Source of the DNA: Pseudomonas sp. GM21
Lineage (GTDB): Bacteria; Pseudomonadota; Gammaproteobacteria; Pseudomonadales; Pseudomonadaceae
DNA length: 64,000 nt
Reading direction: 5' to 3'
Assembly: GCF_000282215.1 (NCBI RefSeq)
Contig: NZ_AKJS01000005.1
Location: 56,118 to 120,117, forward strand
The position numbers and the translations under genes are program-made. The stretch's first letter is position 1. Every line of letters begins with the position of its first letter. The notes under the pieces were generated by a model. The model was not told the DNA's origin and did not search any database. It saw nothing but the letters and a program-made list of their open reading frames with translations. Below, one piece after another: positions 27,645-36,852 of this stretch.

Positions 27645-28727
27645 ATGGGACAGCGTACGCCTCTGTATGACCTTCATCTCGCTCTCGGCGCGAAGATGGT
27701 CGATTTTGGCGGTTGGGATATGCCTTTGCATTACGGCTCGCAAGTCGAGGAACACCATCAGGTGCGCCGCGATTGCGGGGTTTTCGATGTATCCCACATG
27801 ACCGTGATCGATATCAGCGGCCCCCAGGCCAAGGCCTGGCTCCAGCACTTGCTGACCAATGATGTCGAGCGTCTGCATAGCCCCGGCCGTGCCTTGTACA
27901 GCGCGATGCTCAATGAGCGCGGCGGTATCGTCGACGACATGATCGTATATCGTCTCGACGATGGTTATCGTCTGGTGGTCAACGCCTCCACCCGCAATCA
28001 GGATCTCGCCTGGATGCAGGCTCACCTCGATGGTTTCGATGTGCGGCTCAATGAGCGTGCAGAGCTGGCGATGCTGGCCATTCAAGGCCCTCAGGCCCGG
28101 CACAAAGTCTGCGAACTGGTGTCCCAGGCCCGCAGCAATCTGATCCAGTTACTCAAGCCGTTCGAAGGCCAGCCAGAAGGTGACTGGTTCATCGCACGGA
28201 CGGGTTACACCGGCGAAGACGGTCTGGAAATTGTCATGCCGGCCGATCAGGCCCCGGGTTTTTTCAACGATCTGGTCGGCGCGGGTATTTCCCCCATCGG
28301 CCTGGGGGCGCGGGATACCTTGCGGGTTGAAGCCGGCATGAACCTGTACGGTCAGGACATTCATCAGGATGTATCGCCGTTGGCTTCTAATATGGCCTGG
28401 AGCATTGCCTGGGAACCGGCCACTCGCCAGTTCATCGGGCGCACGGCCCTGGAAGCCGAGCGGGCCGGTGGCGTGCAGCACAAATTGGTAGGGCTGGTCC
28501 TTGAGGAGCGAGGGGTTTTGCGCGCTCATCAAGTGGTCCGCATTGCCAATGTTGGCGAAGGGGAGATCACCAGTGGTAGTTTCTCTCCTACGCTAAGCAA
28601 GTCGATAGCACTGGCGCGCTTGCCGATGGCAACTGCCGACCGCGCGGAAGTGGAAATCCGTGGCAAGTGGTACCCGGTCCGAGTGGTCAAGCCAACCTTC
28701 GTACGCCATGGCAAAACCTTGATCTAA
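27645..28727 (+). CDS. gcvT: Glycine cleavage system T protein (aminomethyltransferase)
   Basis: A 360-residue enzyme that moves the aminomethyl carbon of glycine from lipoyl-H protein to tetrahydrofolate and releases ammonia. Typical segments are TPLYDLHLALGAKMVDFGGWDMPLHYGSQVEEHHQVRRDCGVFDVSHM at the N-terminus and TGYTGEDGLEIVMP in the folate-binding region. The ATG at 27645 has GGAAGGAG nine bases upstream. gcvH follows by 51 bases. I looked for a glycine riboswitch in the leader and saw no convincing one. Confidence 0.96.
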   Translation: MGQRTPLYDLHLALGAKMVDFGGWDMPLHYGSQVEEHHQVRRDCGVFDVSHMTVIDISGPQAKAWLQHLLTNDVERLHSPGRALYSAMLNERGGIVDDMIVYRLDDGYRLVVNASTRNQDLAWMQAHLDGFDVRLNERAELAMLAIQGPQARHKVCELVSQARSNLIQLLKPFEGQPEGDWFIARTGYTGEDGLEIVMPADQAPGFFNDLVGAGISPIGLGARDTLRVEAGMNLYGQDIHQDVSPLASNMAWSIAWEPATRQFIGRTALEAERAGGVQHKLVGLVLEERGVLRAHQVVRIANVGEGEITSGSFSPTLSKSIALARLPMATADRAEVEIRGKWYPVRVVKPTFVRHGKTLI

Positions 28728-28778
28728 CCTTTTTTTGGCGGACTGAAACCGCTGACATTTTTCTTGAGGACACAGAAC

Positions 28779-29162
28779 ATGAGCGATATTCCTGCCGACC
28801 TGCGTTTTGCCGAAAGTCACGAATGGGCCCGCCTGGAAGCCGACGGCACCGTCACCGTGGGCATTAGCGATCACGCGCAGGAAGCGCTGGGTGATGTGGT
28901 GTTCGTGGAGCTGACTGAAGTTGGCAACGTGTTTGCTGCCGAAGATCAAGCCGGTGTGGTTGAGTCGGTTAAAGCCGCCTCCGATATCTACTCCCCGATT
29001 GCCGGTGAAGTGATTGCGATCAACGAAGAATTGAGCGCCAACCCGGAACTGCTCAACACCGACCCGTACGGCGCGTGGATCTTCAAGCTCAAGCCAAGCA
29101 ACACCGCTGACCTGGAAAAGCTGCTCGACGCCGCCGGTTACAAGTCTGCCATCGGCGAGTAA
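28779..29162 (+). CDS. gcvH: Glycine cleavage system H protein
   Basis: A 127-residue lipoyl carrier that shuttles the aminomethyl group between the P, T and L proteins. The lipoyl lysine is K65 in [19 protein letters not shown]. The N-terminus [38 protein letters not shown] is typical. TTGAGGA precedes the ATG at 28779. In this genome the operon is broken after gcvH by an aminotransferase gene on the opposite strand before gcvP. Confidence 0.97.
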   Translation: MSDIPADLRFAESHEWARLEADGTVTVGISDHAQEALGDVVFVELTEVGNVFAAEDQAGVVESVKAASDIYSPIAGEVIAINEELSANPELLNTDPYGAWIFKLKPSNTADLEKLLDAAGYKSAIGE

Positions 29163-29182
29163 TCCTCGCCCTGGGAAATCCA

Positions 29183-29210
29183 TGTGGGAGCGAGCCTGCT
29201 CGCTCCCACA
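29183..29210. repeat. REP element, single palindrome
   Basis: TGTGGGAGCGAGC..GCTCGCTCCCACA between the convergent gcvH and aminotransferase genes; the hairpin may also act as transcript end for both. Confidence 0.85.
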
Positions 29211-29214
29211 GGTG

Positions 29215-30354
29215 TTAAGGCTTTAGAACAGTTTTGACCGCTGCCACTGCTCGCTCGACATCCGCTTTGCTCATGGCCGTGAACATCGGCAACGAGACAA
29301 TCAGGCGTCCGACCCGCTCGGCAACCGGGAACATGCCTTCCTTGAAACCGCGCTCGCGGTAAAGGCTCAGCAGGTGGATCGGCGGATAGTGATAGCCGAT
29401 ACCAACGCCCAATGCCTGCATCTGCTCCATGAAGATCGCCCGCGCTGGCTGGCCATCCCTGCGCTCCGGCAACACCAGCTGGAACAAATGCCAGTTACTG
29501 TTTTCGAAATCCGCCGGGGGCAGTTGAGCCCCGTACACCGCTTCGAAATCCTCACCAAAACACGCGAAATAGTGCCTGGCCAATTCACGGCGATGGGCGG
29601 TGATCGCTTCGATGTGAGCAAACTGCCCCAGGCCAATGGCTGCCGCGACATCAGTCATGTTGAACTTGCCGCCCAGCACATCGACATCCAGACCGTCGAA
29701 GCCGCTGCGGGTGACGCCTTGCAAACGGTACTTCTGCGCCAGTCGCACTTCTTCATCGTTGTTCAGCACCAGGCAGCCACCTTCTGAAGAGGTGACGTTT
29801 TTGTTTGCCTGGAAACTGAAGGACACGAAATCACCGGTCGAGCCAATGCGCTGACCGTTCCAGCTCGAACCCAAGGCTTGTGCGGCGTCTTCGACAATCC
29901 GCAATCCGTGTTTTTTCGCGATCGCATACAACCGGCTCATGTCCAGCGGCAACCCGGCGAGGTACACCGGAATGATCGCTTGGGTCTGCGGGGTGATTGC
30001 CGCTTCCAGCTGGTCCAGGTCGATGTTGCGGGTGATCGGGTCAATGTCGGCAAATACCGGGGTGGCGCCAACCTCCAGAATGACGTTGGCGGTGGCCACC
30101 CAGGAAATCGGCGTGGTGATCACTTCATCGCCAGGCCCGATCCCGGCAACACGCAAGGCGATTTCCATGGTGCAGGTGCCGGAATTGAAAGTCAGCACCG
30201 GGCGCCCGCCAAAATACGCCGAAAGCTGTTGCTCAAAGGCCTGGACCTTGGGGCCGCTGGTAATCCAGCCCGAGCGCAACACGTCGCCGACCGCTGCGAT
30301 CGTGGCCTCATCGATGGTCGGTTTGGAGAACGGCAGGAACGGCAGTTGGCTCAT
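29215..30354 (-). CDS. DegT/DnrJ/EryC1/StrS-family PLP aminotransferase
   Basis: A 379-residue sugar-aminotransferase-like enzyme. It opens MSQLPFLPFSKPTIDEATIAAVGDVLRSGWITSGPKVQAFEQQL, has TFNSGTCTMEIAL and PISWVATANVILEVGATPVFADID, the aspartate in VEDAAQALGSSW, and the PLP lysine in SFSFQANKNVTSSEGGCLV. A start at 30474 (40 more residues) is also open, but 30354 matches the family N-terminus and leaves room for the divergent gcvP promoter. These enzymes usually make amino-sugars for surface polysaccharides, yet no such genes are near. Substrate unknown. Confidence 0.87.
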   Translation of the reverse strand: MSQLPFLPFSKPTIDEATIAAVGDVLRSGWITSGPKVQAFEQQLSAYFGGRPVLTFNSGTCTMEIALRVAGIGPGDEVITTPISWVATANVILEVGATPVFADIDPITRNIDLDQLEAAITPQTQAIIPVYLAGLPLDMSRLYAIAKKHGLRIVEDAAQALGSSWNGQRIGSTGDFVSFSFQANKNVTSSEGGCLVLNNDEEVRLAQKYRLQGVTRSGFDGLDVDVLGGKFNMTDVAAAIGLGQFAHIEAITAHRRELARHYFACFGEDFEAVYGAQLPPADFENSNWHLFQLVLPERRDGQPARAIFMEQMQALGVGIGYHYPPIHLLSLYRERGFKEGMFPVAERVGRLIVSLPMFTAMSKADVERAVAAVKTVLKP

Positions 30355-30507
30355 AAATTCAGGCACCTGTTCAGCGGACAGTGGGCGGATGCCGAGCATG
30401 ATGTCCGCAATGCTTGTCGGAGCCAAGCCATCCGCTCGGATATCGGCTGCTATGCTGGTTTGACCGTGTTGCATCGACGCTGAGCGCCAGTCCAGAGAGA
30501 GCCCGTC

Positions 30508-33381
30508 ATGTCCCAGTTGCCGTCCTTGAGTCAGTTACGCGACCCTAATGCCTTTCTGCGCCGCCATCTCGGGCCTGATGCCGCCGAGCAGCAGGCGATG
30601 CTCGACAGCCTCGGCCTCGGCAGCCGGGTCGAACTGATCGAGCAGACGGTGCCGCCGGGAATCCGGCTGAACCGGCCGCTCGACCTGCCGCCCGCCCTCG
30701 ATGAACAAGCCGCGCTGGCCAAACTGCGCGGCTACGCCGAGCAAAACCAGGTCTGGACCAGCCTCATCGGCATGGGCTACCACGGCACCCTCACGCCAAC
30801 CGTGATTGTGCGCAACGTGCTGGAAAATCCCGGTTGGTACACCGCCTACACGCCTTATCAGCCAGAGATTGCCCAAGGGCGGCTCGAAGCGCTGCTGAAC
30901 TTCCAGCAACTGACCATCGACCTCACCGGCCTGGAACTGGCCAATGCTTCGCTGCTGGATGAAGCCACGGCAGCAGCGGAAGCCATGGCGCTGGCCAAGC
31001 GTGTCGCCAAATCCAGAAGCAATCTGTTTTTCGTCGACGAGCACTGTCATCCGCAGACCATTTCCGTGGTGCAGACCCGGGCCGAAGGGTTCGGATTCGA
31101 GTTGATCATCGACTCAGTGGATAACTTGAAACAGCACCAGGTTTTTGGTGCCCTGCTGCAATACCCCGACACCCACGGTGAGATCAGTGATCTGCGACCG
31201 GTGATTGATCATCTGCACGCGCAGCAAGCCCTGGCGTGCGTCGCCACTGACCTGCTGAGCCTGTTGTTGCTGACGCCGCCGGGAGAGTTGGGTGCCGATG
31301 TGGTCTTCGGCTCATCTCAGCGTTTCGGCGTGCCCATGGGCTACGGCGGGCCGCACGCGGCGTTTTTTGCCAGCCGCGATGAGTACAAACGGGCAATTCC
31401 CGGGCGGATCATCGGCGTGTCAAAAGATGCTCGCGGCAATGTTGCCTTGCGCATGGCCCTGCAAACCCGCGAGCAACATATTCGCCGGGAAAAGGCCAAC
31501 TCGAACATTTGCACCGCTCAGGTGCTGCTGGCCAACATCGCCAGTTTTTACGCTGTCTACCACGGCCCTGAAGGGCTCAAGCGCATTGCCCAGCGTGTGC
31601 ACCGCTTGACCTGCATCCTCGCCGCCGGTCTTGAGCGTCATGGCGTCAGCCGCCTCAACAAGCACTTCTTCGACACCCTGACCCTGGAAGTTGGCGGCAC
31701 CCAGACCGCGATCATCGAAAGCGCTCAAGCGGCGCAGATCAATTTGCGGATTCTGGGGCGAGGGCAGTTGGGATTGAGCCTCGACGAAACCTCGGACGAG
31801 ACGACCGTTGCGAAGCTGTTCGATGTGTTCCTCGGGGCCAGTCATGGCCTGAATATCGACGAGCTGGACGCTGAAGCGCTGGCTTCCGGCATTCCTGACG
31901 GGCTGCTGCGCACTTCACCTTATCTGCGCCACCCGGTGTTCAATGCGCACCACAGCGAAACCGAGATGCTGCGCTACCTCAAGCAACTGGAGAACAAGGA
32001 CCTTGCCCTCAACCAGTCAATGATCCCGCTGGGCTCCTGCACCATGAAGCTCAATGCCACCAGCGAGATGATCCCCATTACCTGGCCGCAGTTCGCCAAC
32101 CTGCACCCGTTCGTGCCGAAGGAACAGGCTGTGGGTTATTCGCTGATGATCGAAGAACTGGAGCGCTGGCTCTGCGCGATCACTGGTTTCGATGCGATTT
32201 GCATGCAACCCAACTCCGGCGCCCAAGGCGAATACGCCGGATTGCTGGCGATCCGCAAATACCACGAGAGCCGTCATCAAGGGGAGCGGGATCTCTGCCT
32301 GATTCCGTCCTCGGCCCACGGCACCAACCCGGCCTCGGCGCAAATGGCCGGGATGCGCGTGGTGATTGTCGAATGCGACGCCGCAGGCAACGTCGATCTG
32401 GATGACCTCAAGCAAAAAGCCTCGGAGGCGGGGGACAAGCTCGCGTGCCTGATGGCGACTTATCCGTCGACCCACGGCGTCTACGAAGAAGGCATCAGCG
32501 AGATCTGTGAAGTTATCCACAGTCACGGTGGTCAGGTGTACATGGATGGCGCCAACCTCAATGCCCAGGTCGGACTAGCTCGGCCGGCGGACATTGGCGC
32601 CGACGTGTCACACATGAACCTGCACAAAACGTTTTGCATCCCCCATGGCGGCGGCGGGCCGGGCATGGGGCCGATTGGTGTGCGGGCGCACCTGGCGCCG
32701 TTCGTGGCCAATCACCCGGTGGTGCCCATCGACGGGCCGTTGCCGCAGAACGGCGCGGTGAGCGCGGCGCCTTGGGGCAGTGCAAGCATTTTGCCGATCA
32801 GCTGGATGTATATCGCGATGATGGGGCCGCAACTGGCGGACGCGAGCGAAGTGGCGATCCTTGCCGCGAACTACCTGGCGCAGCATTTATCTGGAGCATT
32901 CCCGGTGCTCTACAGCGGGCGCAATGACCGAGTGGCTCACGAATGCATCCTCGACCTGCGGCCGCTGAAAGCGCTGACCGGCATCAGCGAAGAAGACGTT
33001 GCCAAGCGCCTGATGGATTATGGTTTCCATGCGCCGACCATGTCGTTTCCCGTACCGGGGACCTTGATGGTCGAGCCGACAGAAAGTGAATCGAAGGCCG
33101 AGCTGGACCGGTTTATCGGGGCGATGCTGAGCATCCGTGCGGAAATCAGCGAGGTGGAAAACGGCAATTGGCCGGCCGAGGACAATCCGCTGAAGCGTTC
33201 GCCACACACATTGGCGGACATCACCGGGGTATGGGAGCGGTCGTACAGCATCGAGCAGGCGGTGACGCCGGATGCGCACACCAAACTGCATAAATACTGG
33301 CCGGTGGTGAACCGGGTCGATAACGTCTACGGCGATAGAAACCTGTTTTGCGCGTGTGTCCCGGTGGATGATTACCGCTGA
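30508..33381 (+). CDS. gcvP: Glycine dehydrogenase (decarboxylating), P protein
   Basis: A 957-residue PLP enzyme that decarboxylates glycine and loads the aminomethyl group onto lipoyl-H protein. It has the full two-lobed length. The PLP lysine is K707 in [25 protein letters not shown]. Other family marks are FLRRHLGPD near the start, [34 protein letters not shown] and [21 protein letters not shown] precedes the ATG. It is separated from gcvT-gcvH by the opposing aminotransferase gene and needs its own promoter in the 153-base divergent gap. Confidence 0.97.
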   Translation: MSQLPSLSQLRDPNAFLRRHLGPDAAEQQAMLDSLGLGSRVELIEQTVPPGIRLNRPLDLPPALDEQAALAKLRGYAEQNQVWTSLIGMGYHGTLTPTVIVRNVLENPGWYTAYTPYQPEIAQGRLEALLNFQQLTIDLTGLELANASLLDEATAAAEAMALAKRVAKSRSNLFFVDEHCHPQTISVVQTRAEGFGFELIIDSVDNLKQHQVFGALLQYPDTHGEISDLRPVIDHLHAQQALACVATDLLSLLLLTPPGELGADVVFGSSQRFGVPMGYGGPHAAFFASRDEYKRAIPGRIIGVSKDARGNVALRMALQTREQHIRREKANSNICTAQVLLANIASFYAVYHGPEGLKRIAQRVHRLTCILAAGLERHGVSRLNKHFFDTLTLEVGGTQTAIIESAQAAQINLRILGRGQLGLSLDETSDETTVAKLFDVFLGASHGLNIDELDAEALASGIPDGLLRTSPYLRHPVFNAHHSETEMLRYLKQLENKDLALNQSMIPLGSCTMKLNATSEMIPITWPQFANLHPFVPKEQAVGYSLMIEELERWLCAITGFDAICMQPNSGAQGEYAGLLAIRKYHESRHQGERDLCLIPSSAHGTNPASAQMAGMRVVIVECDAAGNVDLDDLKQKASEAGDKLACLMATYPSTHGVYEEGISEICEVIHSHGGQVYMDGANLNAQVGLARPADIGADVSHMNLHKTFCIPHGGGGPGMGPIGVRAHLAPFVANHPVVPIDGPLPQNGAVSAAPWGSASILPISWMYIAMMGPQLADASEVAILAANYLAQHLSGAFPVLYSGRNDRVAHECILDLRPLKALTGISEEDVAKRLMDYGFHAPTMSFPVPGTLMVEPTESESKAELDRFIGAMLSIRAEISEVENGNWPAEDNPLKRSPHTLADITGVWERSYSIEQAVTPDAHTKLHKYWPVVNRVDNVYGDRNLFCACVPVDDYR

Positions 33382-33404
33382 ACTTCCGAACACATACACA
33401 TCCA

Positions 33405-33498
33405 CCTGTGGGAGCGAGCCTGCTCGCGAAGAGGGCGTGTCAGTCGACATCGATGTTGCCTGTTACACCGCCTTCGCGAGCAGGCTCGCTCCCACAGG
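33405..33498. repeat. REP doublet (REPIN)
   Basis: Two REP halves in inverted orientation, CCTGTGGGAGCGAGCCTGCT and the complementary AGCAGGCTCGCTCCCACAGG, separated by about 50 bases downstream of gcvP. Confidence 0.9.
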
Positions 33499-33514
33499 GA
33501 ATGATTTGTAGGGC

Positions 33515-33546
33515 AAAAAATGCCGCTCAATTGAGCGGCATTTTGG
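33515..33546. terminator. Bidirectional terminator, gcvP / DUF2388 gene
   Basis: Perfect 28-base palindrome AAAATGCCGCTCAA / TTGAGCGGCATTTT (33517-33544), with A-run on one side and T-run on the other, between two convergent genes. Confidence 0.9.
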
Positions 33547-33557
33547 TACCTGCGAAC

Positions 33558-33878
33558 TTATTCCGAAGCGACAGCATTCTTCGCCAGAATCGCATTCGCC
33601 AGTTCCATGTCCGTGGCCTGCAAGCCCGGGTTGTCGGCGCGGACTTTGTTCATCGCCGCTTCCAGGTAGGGGCCGCGAATGCCGCCGTCACTGGCGACGA
33701 AGCTGCTGGCATCGTCCTGGGCGGCGACGACCATTTTGTTGTCCCTGGACGTCAGGTAGGTCGAGGCGGTGGTTGCACCGGAGGTGAGGACATTTTGCCA
33801 AAAGCTGTCATCGGCCATCGCGCTACCGACTGGAAGAGACAGCAGCGCGACGGTGGCGACAGCAAGTTTGAAACGCAT
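33558..33878 (-). CDS. DUF2388 exported small protein
   Basis: A 106-residue protein with a signal peptide MRFKLAVATVALLSLPVGSAMA and a mature part DDSFWQNVLTSGATTASTYLTSRDNKMVVAAQDDASSFVASDGGIRGPYLEAAMNKVRADNPGLQATDMELANAILA. This pattern is the DUF2388 family, common in pseudomonads and of unknown function. ATG 33878 starts the signal peptide; a GTG five codons earlier would spoil it. It stands alone between gcvP and the GspE-like ATPase. Probably periplasmic. Confidence 0.85.
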   Translation of the reverse strand: MRFKLAVATVALLSLPVGSAMADDSFWQNVLTSGATTASTYLTSRDNKMVVAAQDDASSFVASDGGIRGPYLEAAMNKVRADNPGLQATDMELANAILAKNAVASE

Positions 33879-33951
33879 GATGGGTGACTCCACTGGGTTG
33901 ACTGCGGCCTTGGATAGCCAACCCCCAATCGAGTTCCATGGGCGAGCGCGT

Positions 33952-35736
33952 TTACTTTTGCTCGCTCTGCGGCGTCACTCGCAGCACCTCTTCAATCGTG
34001 GTCAAACCCGCCGCCACTTTCTGTGCCCCCGACAGCCGCAAGCTACGCATGCCTTCCTTGAACGCCTGACGCCGGATCGCCAGCAAGTCGGTGTCCGGAT
34101 TGATCAACGCCTTGACGCCATCAGTCAGTTGCATGATTTCGTACACCCCGGCGCGGCCGTGATAGCCGGTGTCGCGACATTCCAGGCAGCCGATGGCACG
34201 TTGGGCGTTGGTGGGCAAGGGCGCTTGCCACGGTTTGGTCAGGGTTTGCCAGTCATCTTCACCCAACGTCAGCGGTGCCTTGCAGTGGGGACACAAGGTG
34301 CGCACCAGACGCTGGGCCATGACGCCCAGCACCGTGGCTTTGATCAGGTAGTGCGGCACGCCGAGTTCCAGCAGGCGACTGATTGCGCTCGGCGCATCGT
34401 TGGTGTGCAACGTCGAGAGCACCAAGTGGCCGGTGAGCGCCGCCTGAATTGCCATTTCGGCGGTTTCGAGGTCGCGAATCTCGCCGATCATGATGATGTC
34501 CGGGTCTTGTCGCATCAACGCGCGCACGCCGGCGGCGAAGGTCAGTTCGATGTTGTGCTGGACCTGCATCTGGTTGAATGCGGGCTCGACCATCTCAATC
34601 GGGTCTTCGATGGTGCAGAGGTTGACCTCGGGCGTCGCCAGTTTCTTTAGTGTGGTGTAGAGCGTGGTGGTCTTGCCCGAACCGGTCGGCCCGGTGACCA
34701 GAATGATGCCGTTGGGCTGACGGGTCATGTCTTGCCAGCGGCGCAGGTCCTCGGCAGAAAACCCTAGCTGGTCGAAATCCTTGAGCAGGACTTCCGGGTC
34801 GAAAATCCGCATGACCATTTTTTCGCCGAATGCCGTCGGTAATGTCGACAACCGCAACTCGACTTCTCCGCCGTCCGGGGTCTTGGTTTTCACCCGGCCG
34901 TCCTGGGGTTTGCGTTTTTCCGCGACGTTCATCCGCCCGAGGCTCTTCAGGCGACTGACGATGGCCATGGTCACCTGTGGCGGGAATTGATAGACGTTGT
35001 GCAATACGCCGTCGATGCGAAAGCGCACCGTGCCTTGTTCTCGTCGGGGCTCGATGTGGATATCGCTGGCGCGCTGCTGGAAGGCGTACTGAAACAGCCA
35101 GTCAACGATGTTGACGATGTGCGCGTCATTGGCGTCCGGCTCCTGGTCGCTGGCGCCAAGGTTGAGTAGCTGCTCGAAGTTGCCCAGGGTGCCGGTCTGC
35201 TGATCGGCGCTGGTCGCGCCGCTGACCGATTTGGCCAACCGGAAAAACTCGACGCTAAAGCGCTGGATATCGACAGGGTTGGCCACGACCCGTTTGATCG
35301 GCAGTTTCAAAACGTGGGTCAGGTCGGCTTCCCAGCCTTTGACGTAGGGCTGGGCGCTGGCCACGGTCACCGCGTCGCGGTCGATGGATACCGCGAGTAT
35401 CTTGTGGCGCTGGGCAAAGGCGTAGGACATCAACGGCGTAATCGCCGCGACGTTGATCTTCAGCGGATCGATGCGCAAGTACGGCTGACCGGCCTGTTGT
35501 GCCAACCACAGGGTCAGGCTTTCCAGATCCAGGTGTTTGCCGGGACGACTGAGATCGTCGAGGTGTTGGCTGGCAATGAATTCCAGCGGGTGCAGTTGGC
35601 CATTGGCGGTGTGGCGGCGGCGAGCATTGAGCGCGTGCTCGGCCGAGTCATGGCTGATAAAGCCTTGGGCGACCAGTTCGCGCAGCAAATCATTGAGATC
35701 CAGCCAGCGGTCCTGAATGGCAAGTTGAACGGACAT
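33952..35736 (-). CDS. GspE/PilB-family secretion ATPase (orphan)
   Basis: A 594-residue traffic ATPase. The N-terminal MshEN-like part (residues 1-150) is followed by the ATPase domain: Walker A GPTGSGKTTTLYT near 347-359, the Asp box with CTIEDPIEMV, Walker B RQDPDIIMIGEIRD, the His box TGHLVLSTLHTND, and a zinc tetracysteine site CPHC...CLEC near residues 482-520. It powers assembly of type II secretion or type IV pilus-like machines, but no gsp or pil genes are adjacent. A homologue in this position is recalled in P. aeruginosa. Its partner machinery is unknown. Confidence 0.88.
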   Translation of the reverse strand: MSVQLAIQDRWLDLNDLLRELVAQGFISHDSAEHALNARRRHTANGQLHPLEFIASQHLDDLSRPGKHLDLESLTLWLAQQAGQPYLRIDPLKINVAAITPLMSYAFAQRHKILAVSIDRDAVTVASAQPYVKGWEADLTHVLKLPIKRVVANPVDIQRFSVEFFRLAKSVSGATSADQQTGTLGNFEQLLNLGASDQEPDANDAHIVNIVDWLFQYAFQQRASDIHIEPRREQGTVRFRIDGVLHNVYQFPPQVTMAIVSRLKSLGRMNVAEKRKPQDGRVKTKTPDGGEVELRLSTLPTAFGEKMVMRIFDPEVLLKDFDQLGFSAEDLRRWQDMTRQPNGIILVTGPTGSGKTTTLYTTLKKLATPEVNLCTIEDPIEMVEPAFNQMQVQHNIELTFAAGVRALMRQDPDIIMIGEIRDLETAEMAIQAALTGHLVLSTLHTNDAPSAISRLLELGVPHYLIKATVLGVMAQRLVRTLCPHCKAPLTLGEDDWQTLTKPWQAPLPTNAQRAIGCLECRDTGYHGRAGVYEIMQLTDGVKALINPDTDLLAIRRQAFKEGMRSLRLSGAQKVAAGLTTIEEVLRVTPQSEQK

Positions 35737-35825
35737 GCGGGCTCCTCATGAACACAATCCGCAAAGGATAGTCGCGGACCTGTCGACCGCTGGGCCACTA
35801 CCGGACAAAGCCGTGTCGAGGTTTT

Positions 35826-36164
35826 TCAGCCCGCCGCCTGGGCCGGCTCATCCCACGCCGCATCAGCCGCTTGCAGCTCGACCGAGCAGACGCTGATCAG
35901 GTTACGAAGCTTTTCCGCAATCACTTGGGCGCGATGCCAGCTGAGACCGTCCATGACGATGTCGATCGACAGCAAGTCGTCCTGGCGCTGAACGTTGACC
36001 TGTTGTGGCGTCAGAAACTGCAAGGCGAACAGATTCAGCGCCCGGCACAGCAGGTCCGGTTCCGCTTCGGCGAGCAATTGATAGTGAACACGGCAGTGGG
36101 TGTTGCTGACGTTCCAGACATCGGCGCGGGTGGACAAGGTGTGGACGGCTTCAAGTGGCGGCAT
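35826..36164 (-). CDS. Conserved hypothetical protein, ACT-like
   Basis: A 112-residue soluble protein. MPPLEAVHTLSTRADVWNVSNTHCRVHYQLLAEAEPDLLCRALNLFALQFLTPQQVNVQRQDDLLSIDIVMDGLSWHRAQVIAEKLRNLISVCSVEL gives an alternating strand-helix-strand pattern like an ACT or ferredoxin-like fold, but no ligand motif is clear. There is no signal or membrane segment. It is divergent from an Lrp-type regulator, which may control it. I do not recognise a named family, so function is left open. Confidence 0.72.
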   Translation of the reverse strand: MPPLEAVHTLSTRADVWNVSNTHCRVHYQLLAEAEPDLLCRALNLFALQFLTPQQVNVQRQDDLLSIDIVMDGLSWHRAQVIAEKLRNLISVCSVELQAADAAWDEPAQAAG

Positions 36165-36260
36165 GGTCAGGCTCCAAAAACACTGGAGGAATTTTTACAT
36201 TCGGTGTGGGGCATTTCTTATCTATGATTGGGCTTATTGGCGATCAATCGAATCGTGTAA

Positions 36261-36281
36261 TTCAATAAATTAACGATTGAA
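36261..36281. promoter_or_regulatory. Candidate operator upstream of the Lrp-type gene
   Basis: TTCAAT(AAATTAACG)ATTGAA, an inverted repeat with 6-base arms in AT-rich sequence, ten bases before the Lrp start. CAATCG/CGATTG arms flank it. Autoregulation is common for Lrp/AsnC proteins; the assignment is from position only. Confidence 0.35.
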
Positions 36282-36290
36282 GGTTTTTCT

Positions 36291-36755
36291 ATGCAAAGCG
36301 AGCTGGATGGCTACGACCGCAAGATTCTCGCGTTGCTGCAAGAGGACGCTTCGCTCTCCAGCGCTCAGATCGCCGAACAGGTGGGGCTGTCGCAGTCGCC
36401 GTGCTGGCGGCGGATTCAGCGGATGAAAGAAGAGGGGATCATTCGCGCGCAGGTGACGTTGCTGGATCGCAAGAAGATCGGGCTGAACACGCAGATCTTT
36501 GCCGAGATCAAACTTAACGCCCACGGGCGTTCGAACTTCACAGAGTTCACCGAGGCGATTCGCGGGTTTCCCGAAGTGCTGGAGTGTTATGTGCTGATGG
36601 GTTCAGTGGATTTCTTGCTGCGGATTGTCACGGCGGACATTGAGGCGTATGAGCGGTTTTTCTTCGAGAAACTGTCGATGGTGCCCGGGATACAGGAAGT
36701 GAACTCGATTGTGGCGCTGTCGGAAATCAAGTCTACGACGAGTTTGCCGGTCTGA
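36291..36755 (+). CDS. Lrp/AsnC-family transcriptional regulator
   Basis: A 154-residue regulator. The N-terminal helix-turn-helix is DRKILALLQEDASLSSAQIAEQVGLSQSPCWRRIQRMKEEGII (residues 7-50); the C-terminal RAM/ACT domain contains FTEFTEAIRGFPEVLECYVLMGSVDFLLRIVTADIEAYERFFFEKLSMVPGIQEVNSIVALSEIK. Family members bind an amino acid and form octamers on DNA. It is divergent from the small ACT-like gene; target genes cannot be deduced. Confidence 0.92.
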   Translation: MQSELDGYDRKILALLQEDASLSSAQIAEQVGLSQSPCWRRIQRMKEEGIIRAQVTLLDRKKIGLNTQIFAEIKLNAHGRSNFTEFTEAIRGFPEVLECYVLMGSVDFLLRIVTADIEAYERFFFEKLSMVPGIQEVNSIVALSEIKSTTSLPV

Positions 36756-36780
36756 GGTTTTGCGGTGAATGTGCTGGCCT

Positions 36781-36846
36781 CATCGCGAGCAGGCTCGCTC
36801 CCACAGGGGAATGCATTCCAAAGTGGGAGCGAGCCTGCTCGCGATG
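36781..36846. repeat. REP doublet (REPIN)
   Basis: Inverted pair CATCGCGAGCAGGCTCGCTC / GAGCGAGCCTGCTCGCGATG with about 26 bases between, filling the gap between two convergent genes. Confidence 0.9.
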
Positions 36847-36852
36847 GCGGTA

